Source of the DNA: Lihuaxuella thermophila
Lineage (GTDB): Bacteria > Bacillota > Bacilli > Thermoactinomycetales > Thermoactinomycetaceae
Direction: 5' to 3'
NCBI RefSeq assembly: GCF_900110165.1
Contig: NZ_FOCQ01000004.1
Location: 124,001 to 188,000, forward strand
Length of the DNA stretch: 64,000 nt
A program made the translations under genes and the position numbers. The notes below the pieces were generated by a model, which had not been told where the DNA came from, ran no database searches, and saw only the letters and a program-made list of their open reading frames with translations. This document shows positions 1 through 7,643 of this stretch, in pieces; position 1 is the stretch's first letter, and every line of letters begins with the position of its first letter.

Positions 1-174
1 ATTGCGGACAGCGTTCCCAACTGTATTGAGATGGCCTACGAACTTTCCCTGTATGCAAATAAAAAAGGATGGTACCAAGTCCCGCAATTGAGTGCCGAAG
101 ATATGCAGCAGATGATGCAATCCTATGGTCCCGCCCAGGGGGCTCCGAACCAAAACCCGACAATGATGCAGTAA
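1..174 (+). CDS. Spore coat protein, CotF family (C-terminal end only)
   Basis: Open from the first base in frame 1 to TAA at 172-174, giving 57 residues of a protein whose start lies outside the window. The segment IEMAYELSLYANKKGWYQVP followed by a Met/Gln-rich tail (QQMMQ...NPTMMQ) is the usual ending of CotF-domain coat proteins, in which a helical domain ends near a KG(W/Y)YQVP motif. CotF-type proteins are structural parts of the spore coat. A terminator-like hairpin follows directly. The family call rests on one motif and general composition, so it is good but not certain. Confidence 0.7.
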   Translation: MADSVPNCIEMAYELSLYANKKGWYQVPQLSAEDMQQMMQSYGPAQGAPNQNPTMMQ

Positions 175-187
175 ACGCATGAAAAAT

Positions 188-221
188 TTCACCCCGGCTC
201 TTGTAAAAAGACCGGGGTGAA
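188..221. terminator. Terminator hairpin between convergent genes
   Basis: TTCACCCCGG (188-197) pairs perfectly with CCGGGGTGAA (212-221) around a 14-base loop. Read on the minus strand the stem is followed by a T-rich stretch, so it can end the leftward aldo/keto reductase transcript and may also stop the rightward coat gene. Confidence 0.7.
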
Positions 222-229
222 TTCGTGGA

Positions 230-1270
230 TCAAGATTTAGCGGCAACCGGGGTCGGTTTGGTTTTGCTGTTGGAGAACGGTTGTTTCAAAGCCTCTTTTT
301 GCCCGCCTTCCCAGAGCTCTTCAATCTTTTTCAATTCTGCTTGGCTGAGCGGAGTTTTATCCGGGGCCTGGGCAAACTCGCGCAGATTGTCTTCATTGGT
401 GATGTTCGGCAGCACCGATTTGACTGCGGGGCTTGCCAGGCAGAAGAGAATTGCGGCTTGCCCGATCGTCCGGTCTGTGCCCTCATATAAAAATTTCCAC
501 TCGCGCACGGCCTGAAGCCCGGCTTCCATCCACTTTTTGGGGCGATGGTTCCGATGGTCGGATTTGTCGAAATGTTTGTCCGGGTCATAGGTTCCGTCCA
601 ACAAGCCGGAAGCGTGCGGAACACGGGAGATAAGTGCGCAGTTATGCTCTTCTGCGGCTCGGATCAGTTCACGGGCCGGATCTTGTTCGATCAGGTTGTT
701 AATGATTTGGGCCATGTCCATTTTGCGCTCCGCAATGGTGGCCAATCCTTCATCTCTCCACCCGATATCCGGTCCCAGCGCTACTCCGTAAGTGAGAATT
801 TTGCCTTCTTCTTTCAAGCGTTCCAGTGTTTCATGCACTTCGTCGCTTTGAATCGCTTCCATACGGGCATTGTGCAATTGGTAGATATCAATGTAATCGG
901 TTTTGAGGCGCTGCAGGCTTTCTTCACAAGATTTGCGAATGGATGCGGCATCCCAGCGCTGAGGAAGCTCGCTGTGCCCGCCGTGGCGATCCCCGCGTTT
1001 GGCATAGATGTCGTAACCGAATTTGGTAGCGATGACCACTTGATCGCGGATGCCCGAAAGAGCTTCAGCGAGTATGGTTTCTCCCTTTCCTTGTCCATAT
1101 ACATCGGCGGTGTCAAAGAAAGTGATTCCATAATCCTCATAGGCACTGCGAAGCAGTCTTTTTCCCAATTCTTCATCCTTTACGCCCCACCATGGGGTGG
1201 CTACTGACCAAACACCAAATCCCACCTCTGAGATGGGGCGGTCAATTCCAGGCATCGAACGATATTTCAT
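230..1270 (-). CDS. Aldo/keto reductase
   Basis: 346 residues, the normal length for an NAD(P)H-dependent aldo/keto reductase of the YajO/Tas-like group, a soluble TIM-barrel enzyme reducing aldehydes or ketones. The N-terminal half carries [11 protein letters not shown] (catalytic Asp and Tyr), then IATKFGYD with the active-site Lys and IYQLHNAR with the His, in the family's order. The ATG at 1270 follows an AGGAGGATCTTCC-type site. It appears monocistronic, with about 190 bases to thiE upstream. The substrate cannot be read from sequence. Confidence 0.93.
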   Translation of the reverse strand: MKYRSMPGIDRPISEVGFGVWSVATPWWGVKDEELGKRLLRSAYEDYGITFFDTADVYGQGKGETILAEALSGIRDQVVIATKFGYDIYAKRGDRHGGHSELPQRWDAASIRKSCEESLQRLKTDYIDIYQLHNARMEAIQSDEVHETLERLKEEGKILTYGVALGPDIGWRDEGLATIAERKMDMAQIINNLIEQDPARELIRAAEEHNCALISRVPHASGLLDGTYDPDKHFDKSDHRNHRPKKWMEAGLQAVREWKFLYEGTDRTIGQAAILFCLASPAVKSVLPNITNEDNLREFAQAPDKTPLSQAELKKIEELWEGGQKEALKQPFSNSKTKPTPVAAKS

Positions 1271-1461
1271 ATGGAAGATCCTCCTTGCAGGCGTATATCA
1301 ATGGCTTCGTTTGAGCTAAGGCAAATGTTGAAAGTGATCTGTTATCAATCTGTGTTTCACCCATTCAGTGTAACACAAACGAGAATTAGAATCAGGTTGA
1401 GCCGGATGTGTTCGTCCGACCTTATTGTACCACTTTGCAGCGGGGCAGATAAAAACAAGGT

Positions 1462-2115
1462 TTACAATTTTGTGGAGTTGCCCATCAATTGCAGGAATTG
1501 CTTGGCAGCCCCGAGCGGACTTGACGCTTTGCTGATCGCGGAGATGACCGCAACCCCGTCCGCGCCTGCTCCGACCACTTCGGGAGCGCGATCCGGGGTA
1601 ATCCCTCCAATACCAACGATGGGATAACGATGTCCCATCTGCTGGCGAATGTGGCGAACGGCAGCAGGACCGACCGGCTCTCCGGCATCCGGTTTGGAGG
1701 AAGTGGAGAACATGGGGCCGACACCGATATAGTCGGCACCGTCTGCAAATGCGCGCCTTGCCTCTTCCAATGTTTCTGCGGAAACACCTAAAATTCGGTC
1801 GGGTCCGATCAGGCGGCGAACTTCATCCGCGGGAAGGTCTTCCTGTCCGATATGCACCCCGGTCGCATCTAAAATCAGGGCGAGATCCACCCGGTCATTG
1901 ACGATAAACGGAATGTTGTGTTCCCGGCAGATCTTTTGCAGTTCTTTTCCCAGTTCTACGGTTTCTCTTCCATTCAGCCGTGAGTTTTTTTCACGAAACT
2001 GAAAACAGGTGATCCCGCCTTGGATCGCTTGTTTCAGTACTTCGACAGGGTTTTCTCCGGGGCAATCCTGGCTGCCCATGACGAAATAGAGGCGAAGAGA
2101 ATCTTTGAATCTCAT
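1462..2115 (-). CDS. thiE: Thiamine-phosphate synthase
   Basis: 217 residues. Joins HMP-PP and the thiazole phosphate to make thiamine phosphate. Family features include YFVMGSQDC at the N terminus, FQFREKN, FIVNDRVDLAL, the GADYIGVGPMFSTSSKPDA segment and the phosphate-binding VGIGGITP. The start was set at the ATG at 2113-2115, which overlaps the thiD stop as ATGA and has GGAGGGG seven to eight bases upstream. A longer in-frame GTG-type start lies inside thiD but has no better site. The overlap implies translational coupling with thiD. Confidence 0.94.
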   Translation of the reverse strand: MRFKDSLRLYFVMGSQDCPGENPVEVLKQAIQGGITCFQFREKNSRLNGRETVELGKELQKICREHNIPFIVNDRVDLALILDATGVHIGQEDLPADEVRRLIGPDRILGVSAETLEEARRAFADGADYIGVGPMFSTSSKPDAGEPVGPAAVRHIRQQMGHRYPIVGIGGITPDRAPEVVGAGADGVAVISAISKASSPLGAAKQFLQLMGNSTKL

Positions 2116-2924
2116 GCTTTCCCCTCCTGTAAGCGGTGTGCCCAATGATTGGTCGGACCATGCCCGCCTCCGAGATGCAGGGGGTGACGGATGGCAGCCG
2201 TGATAAAAGCTTTCGCTTGCCGGACAGCAGAAAGGACGGCTTCTCCTTTGGCTAAGTGGGCAGCGATTGCCGCCGAAAAAGTGCAGCCTGTTCCGTGTGT
2301 ATGCGGTGTCTCAAACCGGGGGGATGAAAGGATGGAGAACTCTTGCCCATCGTAGAATAGATCTTCCGCTTCCCCGTCCGGCAAATGCCCTCCCTTGATC
2401 ACCACCGATCGGGCCCCCATGCCGATGATCATCCGGGCTGCTTCCTTGCGGGCTTCCATGCTGTCCAGTTGAAGGCCGGTCAACACCTCCGCTTCCGGGA
2501 TGTTGGGAGTGACCACTGTGGCAAGCGGGAGCAAATATCGTTTCAATGCCAGCCGGGCATCCTCGTTCAGCAGGGAATGTCCGCTTTTTGAAATCATGAC
2601 CGGATCCACGACCAGATTGGGGATGGCGTAGGCTTTCACTTTTTCGGCGATGACCTCCATGATTTCAATGTTGGCGATCATGCCTGTTTTGGCGGCATCC
2701 ACACCTAGATCTTCCACAACCGCATCGATTTGTTCAGCCACCGCTTGGGGAGGAAGTTCATATATACCTTGAACTCCCAGCGTATTTTGTGCCGTAACCG
2801 CGGTCAGTGCGCTCATTCCGAAGACCTCAAGTTCCTGAAACGTTTTCAAATCAGCCTGAATTCCGGCCCCTCCTCCGCTGTCGGAACCGGCGATTGTCAA
2901 CGCGCGGGCGATGGTTGGCGCCAT
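2112..2924 (-). CDS. thiD: Hydroxymethylpyrimidine (phosphate) kinase
   Basis: 270 residues. Phosphorylates HMP and HMP-P, a ribokinase-fold step of thiamine synthesis. It shows ALTIAGSDSGGGAGIQADLK at the N terminus, MSALTAVTAQNT, VVDPVMISKSG, VTPNIPEAE and the anion-hole/catalytic segment HGTGCTFSAAIAAHLAKG. The start is the ATG at 2922-2924 behind GGAGAGGAG; an upstream in-frame extension reaching 3029 is open but lacks family similarity. First gene of the thiD-thiE unit, with a structured leader upstream and no recognisable TPP riboswitch. Confidence 0.94.
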   Translation of the reverse strand: MAPTIARALTIAGSDSGGGAGIQADLKTFQELEVFGMSALTAVTAQNTLGVQGIYELPPQAVAEQIDAVVEDLGVDAAKTGMIANIEIMEVIAEKVKAYAIPNLVVDPVMISKSGHSLLNEDARLALKRYLLPLATVVTPNIPEAEVLTGLQLDSMEARKEAARMIIGMGARSVVIKGGHLPDGEAEDLFYDGQEFSILSSPRFETPHTHGTGCTFSAAIAAHLAKGEAVLSAVRQAKAFITAAIRHPLHLGGGHGPTNHWAHRLQEGKA

Positions 2925-3021
2925 GTTGGTTTCTCCTCTCCATTTCTCTTTTCTGTGAAAACGGCTGAATCCTTTTCTCCTGTGTGCATCGGGGAGGCGA
3001 TTTTTCTCCGGGGACGGCCAT

Positions 3022-3098
3022 AAAAACACTCCGTCCGATCACCGTCTCCCCGCCCGGATTGTACCCTTTTCTGATCGTTTATGTCGATGGAGTGTTTT
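3022..3098 (-). promoter_or_regulatory. Two-tier hairpin in the thiDE leader
   Basis: On the plus strand AAAACACTCC (3023-3032) is the exact inverse of GGAGTGTTTT (3089-3098). Inside it CGATCA (3036-3041) pairs with TGATCG (3072-3077). Read toward thiD the outer stem ends in GGAGTGTTTTTATGG, which resembles an attenuator or terminator about 100 bases before the thiD start. It does not contain the conserved TPP riboswitch blocks. The function is inferred from position and symmetry only. Confidence 0.45.
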
Positions 3099-3151
3099 CT
3101 TGATTGGTACACTCTCTCTGTTAACAAATCACTCATGTATCGGAGAAAAGC

Positions 3152-3274
3152 ATGTGGATCATAAAGATGATAACCTATGTGACCGGGGTTGTGAAGCCGG
3201 GCATGCCGCAGTTCGGATCGGCTGCTACCAGCTGCGGATTTGCTTCCCGCCTGGTCCCACCAGAAAACAAATGA
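3152..3274 (+). CDS. Possible 40-residue small protein
   Basis: ATG at 3152 preceded by CGGAGAAAAGC, a usable ribosome site, opens 40 codons ending at TGA 3272-3274. It starts MWIIKMITYVTGVVKPGMPQ and ends with charged residues. I do not recognise it. Its only support is the site, the spacing and its place in a gap of about 460 bases. It could equally be chance; another frame is also open here. Confidence 0.25.
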   Translation: MWIIKMITYVTGVVKPGMPQFGSAATSCGFASRLVPPENK

Positions 3275-3390
3275 CCTGCTCCGCCTGTTGACCACTTTGA
3301 CAGAAATTAAAGATGAAAACCGATCCTCAAATTGGTATGATTTTTATTGATTCAGAGCGTTGTCATGTTATCAAACGGGAGTGAGAAACA

Positions 3391-4071
3391 TTGTCCAAAA
3401 AGGGAAAAAAGTCTTCCAACATGAGCACGATCACCATGGCGACCTTATTGATAGTATTGCTTGGACTGGGAGTCTTTGCGATGATCCGTCCAACGGGGAC
3501 GAATGAACAAACCGGGCCGAATATACAAAACTTTTCTTATGCGGGGCAACCGAGCATCGGAAATCCGAATGCTCCGGTCAAGTTAATGGAGTTCGGCGAT
3601 TTCAAGTGTCCGGCTTGCAAAGCATTTCACGACACGATTTATCCTCAGTTGAAAAAGGATTACATCGATACGGGCAAAGTTCAGATGTTCTTTTCCAACT
3701 ACCAATTTATCGGTCCGGATTCGATCACTGCTGGTATGGCGGGAGAAGCGGTCTATAAGCAAAATAACGATGCTTTCTGGAAATATTATGATGCCGTTTA
3801 TACAAATCAAAAAGAAGAGTCACAGATTTGGGCCACACCCGAATTTTTGATCGGCCTGGTCAAAAAGCACGTGCCGGGTATCGATACCGACCAATTGAGC
3901 CGGGACTTAAAAAATAAAACATACCAAAAAGAGGTAGAGGCGGATAACCAATTAGCGAAAAAAAGCATGGTAAGATCAGTCCCGGCCATTTTTGTCAATG
4001 GGAAAGAAGTGGAAGACAGTTTGAATTATGATGCCATCAAAAAGGCGATTGAAGAAGAGCTGAAAAAGTAA
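3391..4071 (+). CDS. Membrane-anchored DsbA/BdbD-like thiol-disulfide oxidoreductase
   Basis: 226 residues with one N-terminal membrane helix (about residues 11-30, ITMATLLIVLLGLGVFAMI) and an extracytoplasmic thioredoxin fold of DsbA type. The active site is FGDFKCPACKAF (CPAC), and the cis-proline loop is VRSVPAIFVNG. Such BdbD-like proteins insert disulfides into exported proteins, normally with a BdbC/DsbB partner; none is next to it here. Translation starts at TTG 3391 behind CGGGAGTGAG. It appears to be transcribed alone. Confidence 0.9.
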   Translation: MSKKGKKSSNMSTITMATLLIVLLGLGVFAMIRPTGTNEQTGPNIQNFSYAGQPSIGNPNAPVKLMEFGDFKCPACKAFHDTIYPQLKKDYIDTGKVQMFFSNYQFIGPDSITAGMAGEAVYKQNNDAFWKYYDAVYTNQKEESQIWATPEFLIGLVKKHVPGIDTDQLSRDLKNKTYQKEVEADNQLAKKSMVRSVPAIFVNGKEVEDSLNYDAIKKAIEEELKK

Positions 4072-4233
4072 TCTCCGGGGCGGCATGGCATATCAACTCG
4101 GGCTGTGCCGCCTTTGGTTTTGAGTATGTAGCGATACTGCGTAAATAGGCCGGTTTGATCCAACATTTGTCCAACCAGTTGAACAGCTGAAACATATATT
4201 ATGAAGTAACTCCAAAGTGAAAGGAGTGGGAAC

Positions 4234-4410
4234 TTGGCTAAAGCAGCAGGATTGGGCGGACTGTTTGGCGGTTTTGGAATCAGTTGGATCGCCGTCGCCG
4301 TACTGGTCATCCTCTTCTTGTTTTTTATTTTCTTTTGGTGGGGATTCGGAGGTTTTGGAGGTTTCGGTTTTGGACCCGGATTTGGCTTTGGCGGCGGCTT
4401 TGATTGGTAG
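4234..4410 (+). CDS. Small Gly/Phe-rich membrane protein, YjcZ/sporulation-like
   Basis: 58 codons from TTG 4234, behind AAAGGAGTGGGAAC, to TAG 4408-4410. A short Gly-rich head (MAKAAGLGGLFGGFG) leads into one strong membrane helix (ISWIAVAVLVILFLFFIFFWW) and a tail of GFGG/GFGF repeats ending in GGGFDW. The layout of a Gly-rich tract plus one helix recalls the tiny YjcZ-type sporulation proteins, though the order is reversed and identity is not established. A clean terminator follows and sspI lies just beyond, so a spore or membrane role is plausible. Antisense reading gives a Pro/Lys-rich frame that is only a shadow. Confidence 0.65.
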   Translation: MAKAAGLGGLFGGFGISWIAVAVLVILFLFFIFFWWGFGGFGGFGFGPGFGFGGGFDW

Positions 4411-4438
4411 AATAGGTGGATTTTGGGCAAAATGAAGG

Positions 4439-4477
4439 AAAGATACACCGGAATCAGTTTGTTCGGTGTATCTTTTC
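4439..4477. terminator. Rho-independent terminator
   Basis: AAAGATACACCG (4439-4450) pairs with CGGTGTATCTTT (4464-4475), followed by TT on the plus strand. It separates the small membrane protein from the oppositely oriented sspI and may serve both. Confidence 0.8.
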
Positions 4478-4494
4478 ATTCAAGCTTGCAACGT

Positions 4495-4707
4495 TCAGCG
4501 CATTTTGGAAAGTTGATCGTGAAGTGTTCCGATCATTTCGCTCCGCTGAGCCGGGCTGCTGTTTTCCCAGATGACTTCAAACAGAACACCAAGACCGGGG
4601 AGCAATTTTTCATCCCCTCTGATCGACTCCTCGACTAAATCTTGAAGTTCTTGGTTATTCATGTTATGAATGTTGTTAATCACAGCACCGCGAATATCAA
4701 AATTCAT
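4495..4707 (-). CDS. sspI: Small acid-soluble spore protein SspI
   Basis: 70 residues matching the SspI family throughout: NFDIRGAVINN at the start, the acidic middle with SIRGDEK, and the hallmark LLPGLGVLFEVIWENS near residue 45. SspI is a minor SASP of the spore core made in the forespore. The ATG at 4705-4707 has GGAGGG seven bases upstream; a TTG two codons earlier is also in frame. In Bacillus sspI also sits beside the SpoU methyltransferase and pheST, as here, with ktrA intervening. Confidence 0.95.
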   Translation of the reverse strand: MNFDIRGAVINNIHNMNNQELQDLVEESIRGDEKLLPGLGVLFEVIWENSSPAQRSEMIGTLHDQLSKMR

Positions 4708-4813
4708 TGTCAAACCCTCCTTTCCTTCATAGGTTGTACGGAAAAAAGCACTTTATCCGAAAAGGGAAGATGATCGGCGGATCAGTTGGCAGAATACACG
4801 GAGGTGTCCACCT

Positions 4814-5479
4814 TTGAACAAAACATTTGCAGTGATCGGTTTGGGGCGGTTTGGAGGAAGCGTCGCCCAAACCCTGGATTCAATGGGATATGAAGTATTG
4901 GCTGTGGACCGGAATCCCCAGCGCGTTCAGGATATGGCCCAGATTGTCACCCATGCCATCGAGGCGGATTCGACGGACGAGCATGCCCTGAAAGCCATGG
5001 GAATCCGCAATTTCGATGTGGTTGTCATCGCGATTGGCGATGATATACAGTCCAGTATCCTGACCACCCTGATTCTGAAGGAGATGGGCGTTAAAAAAAT
5101 CGTCGTGAAAGCGGTAAATGAGCTGCATGGAAAAGTTCTTTACAAGATCGGTGCAGACCGGGTCGTCTTTCCGGAACGGGATATGGGTGTCCGTCTTGTA
5201 CATAACCTGATCTCCCCGAATATCCTGGATTATGTGGAGCTCTCCAAAGATTACAGCATTGTGGAAATTCTGGCGGGAGACTTCTTTAAAGGGAAAACGT
5301 TGCAGGAGCTGGATATTCGCGCGCGTTTCGGATGCAATGTCATGGCGATAAAAAGCGGGGAAAAGTTTAACATTGCCCCGGCCGCAACCGATGTGATTCA
5401 TGAAGGGGATTTGCTGATCGTGATCGGACACAATGATCATCTGAAAAAACTTCAGGAACAGGCGTACGGAAATGAATAA
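4814..5479 (+). CDS. ktrA: Potassium uptake regulatory subunit KtrA/TrkA family
   Basis: 221 residues with an N-terminal RCK/NAD-binding Rossmann domain (FAVIGLGRFGGSVA, then the acidic VLAVDRN) and a C-terminal RCK_C domain from about residue 135. It is a cytosolic nucleotide-gated ring that opens a KtrB-type K+ channel. No ktrB is in the window, as is often the case. The start is TTG 4814 behind CGGAGGTGTCCACC. Its last eight bases overlap the start of the methyltransferase gene, so the two are probably co-translated. Confidence 0.9.
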   Translation: MNKTFAVIGLGRFGGSVAQTLDSMGYEVLAVDRNPQRVQDMAQIVTHAIEADSTDEHALKAMGIRNFDVVVIAIGDDIQSSILTTLILKEMGVKKIVVKAVNELHGKVLYKIGADRVVFPERDMGVRLVHNLISPNILDYVELSKDYSIVEILAGDFFKGKTLQELDIRARFGCNVMAIKSGEKFNIAPAATDVIHEGDLLIVIGHNDHLKKLQEQAYGNE

Positions 5480-6281
5480 GATCATACATCTGACCTCCCC
5501 GCAAAACGAACACGTAAAGAAATGGAAAAAATTAAAAACCAAAAAAGGGAGATCAGAATCGAAAACCCTTTTGATTGAAGGGGAACATCTCATCATGGAA
5601 GCCATTTCCGCCCGACTCCCCTTTCACGCGGTGATCTTCGATTCGGGAAAGAAAGATGCGGCGCTCAGCGTGTTGGAAAGCTATCCCGTCCAAGCTCCTG
5701 TCTATGAATTGGCTTCTCCCCTGTTTACATCCGTGACAGAGACGGATTCGCCCCAGGGAGTTGCCGCCGTAGTCGGGATTCCCGACTGGTCGGCGGAAGA
5801 ACTTTTATCCAGGGGAAAATCGGGGGCCACGTATCTTCTTTTGGATGCCGTTCAGGACCCCGGCAATCTGGGCACGATCGTTCGTACCGCGGAAGCGGCC
5901 GGCGTGACCGGCATCTGGCTGGGAAAAGGAACCGTCGATCCGTTTAACCCGAAAGTGGTTCGTTCCGGGATGGGATCCCTGTTTCGTTTGCCGATGGTTC
6001 AGCTGGATCTCGCGGAAGCGATCTCCTTGTTAAAGAAAGACGGCGTAACGGTGGTAGGCACTTCCCCGCGCGGCGGCGTTTATCATTTTGAGTACCCGTT
6101 CCCCGCTAAGTCTGCCATTTTGCTTGGAAATGAAGGAAGAGGGGTGGATCCTGCCTTGATGGCTCTCGTCGATGAGATGGTTCAGATTCCCATGCCGGGG
6201 AAAACCGAATCGCTCAATGTCTCCGTCACCTGCGCCATTCTCATCTATGAGCGGGTTCGCCAACGTTATCCGCACTTGTAA
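5472..6281 (+). CDS. TrmH/SpoU-family RNA 2'-O-methyltransferase (YsgA-like)
   Basis: 269 residues. The N-terminal substrate-binding domain begins SPQNEHVKKWKKLKTKKGR, and the C-terminal SPOUT knot contains LLLDAVQDPGNLGTIVRTAE (motif 1), ILLGNEGRGVDP (motif 2) and IPMPGKTESLNVSV (motif 3), so the catalytic and SAM-binding knot is complete. It methylates a ribose in rRNA or tRNA; the target base is not predictable. Position between ktrA and pheS corresponds to Bacillus ysgA. A sigma-A promoter for the pheST leader starts right at its 3' end. Confidence 0.92.
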   Translation: MNKIIHLTSPQNEHVKKWKKLKTKKGRSESKTLLIEGEHLIMEAISARLPFHAVIFDSGKKDAALSVLESYPVQAPVYELASPLFTSVTETDSPQGVAAVVGIPDWSAEELLSRGKSGATYLLLDAVQDPGNLGTIVRTAEAAGVTGIWLGKGTVDPFNPKVVRSGMGSLFRLPMVQLDLAEAISLLKKDGVTVVGTSPRGGVYHFEYPFPAKSAILLGNEGRGVDPALMALVDEMVQIPMPGKTESLNVSVTCAILIYERVRQRYPHL

Positions 6282-6284
6282 CGG

Positions 6285-6313
6285 TTGCAAGTCTCATTTG
6301 GGTTGGCTATAAT
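6285..6313 (+). promoter_or_regulatory. Sigma-A promoter of the pheST T-box transcript
   Basis: TTGCAA at 6285-6290 and a consensus TATAAT at 6308-6313 with 17 bases between them. Transcription would begin near 6320, at the start of the T-box leader. Confidence 0.8.
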
Positions 6314-6319
6314 ATTTAA

Positions 6320-6597
6320 TAATTTTCCAATACAGAACGAAAGCGATGATAGAGAAGAGTAAGCAGCGCGCCCTTGCAGGGAGGAGGTGCCCTGGACTGA
6401 AAGCGCCTCTAAGGAAACGGCTGCCGAAGTTCGCTCTGGAGCTGTCCTTTGAACAAGTTACTCGACTTAAGTAGAGGGAACCGGTTTCGGCCGTTATCCG
6501 AATGAAGTGGAAAGGCAAGGGCTGTGTTGAACCTGCTTTTCAAAAAGGGTGGTACCGCGGATCTCCCGTCCCTTAGGGCGTGGGATTTTTTTATTTG
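6320..6597 (+). promoter_or_regulatory. T-box leader, tRNA-Phe responsive
   Basis: The conserved T-box AGGGTGGTACCGCGG is at 6546-6560. It is followed by the terminator TCCCGTCCC / GGGCGTGGGA with a long T run (6563-6597). Upstream a long Stem I region runs from AGAGAAGAGTA near 6352 to GCTCT near 6437. A UUC Phe codon at 6430-6432 sits opposite the AGTA side, as a specifier should. Uncharged tRNA-Phe would stabilise the antiterminator and switch on pheS-pheT. Confidence 0.93.
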
Positions 6598-6624
6598 TAC
6601 ATAAAAAAGAAAGGAGAGTTTCTC

Positions 6625-7626
6625 GTGCGCGAACGTTTGCAGGCGTTACAGGAGGAAGCATCATCAGCGATTGCTTCAGCAGATGATTTAGACCAGTTGC
6701 GTGAATTGAAAGTCAAGTATTTGGGGAAAAAAGGGGAGCTGACGGCTGTGCTTCGGGGAATGGGCAGCCTTTCTCCCGAAGAGCGCCCTGTGATTGGGGG
6801 GTTGGCCAACGAGATTCGTGGCAAATTGGAATCGTTGATCGCCGAAAAAGAGGAGGCTTTGGAAGAAGCCGCTCTGGAAACGAGATTGCAAGAGGAAAAA
6901 ATTGATATCACTTTGCCCGGAGTTCCCCGGGTTGCCGGATCGATTCATCCGCTCAACCTGATCATCGAACAAATCGAGGATATCTTTGTCGGCATGGGCT
7001 TTGAAGTGGCTGAAGGAACCGAAGTGGAAGTAGATTACTACAATTTTGAAGCGCTCAATATACCGAAAGACCATCCGGCCCGTGACATGCAGGATTCTTT
7101 TTACATCACACCTGAAATATTGTTGAGGACTCATACATCCCCCGTACAAGTAAGAACCTTGGAAGCGAAAGAAGGATATGTCCCTGTCCGCATTATTTGT
7201 CCCGGCAAAGTATACCGCCGCGATGATGACGATGCGACGCACTCCCACCAGTTCACTCAGATTGAGGGATTAGTGGTCGATCGCGGGGTTTCAATGAGCG
7301 AATTGAACGGGGTCTTGCTTTCTTTTATCGAAAAGATCTTTGGCGAAGGGACGGAAATGAGATTGCGTCCCAGCTATTTCCCGTTTACCGAACCCAGTGT
7401 GGAAGTGGATATCTACCATCCCGAAAAGGGCTGGGTCGAAATCCTCGGTGCGGGTATGGTTCATCCCCGCGTGCTGGAAAAAGCCGGCTACAATCCGGAG
7501 CGATATACCGGCTTTGCGTTTGGAATGGGTGTGGAACGGATCGCGATGTTAAAGTACGACATCGATGATATTCGCCACTTCTACAATAATGACTTGCGCT
7601 TCTTGCGCCAGTTCAGGTCTGTGTGA
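6625..7626 (+). CDS. pheS: Phenylalanyl-tRNA synthetase alpha subunit
   Basis: 333 residues, catalytic subunit of the (alpha-beta)2 enzyme that charges tRNA-Phe. A coiled-coil N terminus (about 1-85) is followed by the class II core: [20 protein letters not shown] (motif 1 region), [12 protein letters not shown], motif 2 [19 protein letters not shown], and motif 3 [13 protein letters not shown]. The start was placed at GTG 6625 behind AAAGGAGAG; an upstream in-frame ATG at 6580 lies in the T-box terminator and is rejected. It overlaps by a few bases an in-frame upstream start of pheT. Confidence 0.97.
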   Translation: MRERLQALQEEASSAIASADDLDQLRELKVKYLGKKGELTAVLRGMGSLSPEERPVIGGLANEIRGKLESLIAEKEEALEEAALETRLQEEKIDITLPGVPRVAGSIHPLNLIIEQIEDIFVGMGFEVAEGTEVEVDYYNFEALNIPKDHPARDMQDSFYITPEILLRTHTSPVQVRTLEAKEGYVPVRIICPGKVYRRDDDDATHSHQFTQIEGLVVDRGVSMSELNGVLLSFIEKIFGEGTEMRLRPSYFPFTEPSVEVDIYHPEKGWVEILGAGMVHPRVLEKAGYNPERYTGFAFGMGVERIAMLKYDIDDIRHFYNNDLRFLRQFRSV

Positions 7627-7643
7627 GAGGAGAGTCTGACACC

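Noticed and set aside
2897-3295. Open frame of 132 codons on the minus strand overlapping the thiD start
   Set aside because: No ribosome site and Arg/Ser-rich low-information protein; it runs through the inverted-repeat leader and into thiD.
2925-3300. TPP riboswitch before thiDE
   Set aside because: The conserved CTGAGA and ACCTGATCTGGATAATGCC-type blocks are not present on the minus strand.
4026-4479. Pro/Lys-rich open frames opposite the Gly-rich small gene
   Set aside because: They are the antisense image of GGN repeats; the sense frame has the ribosome site, helix and terminator.
6580-6624. Upstream in-frame ATG start for pheS
   Set aside because: It lies in the T-box terminator and its T run; GTG 6625 has AAAGGAGAG and fits the family's N terminus.
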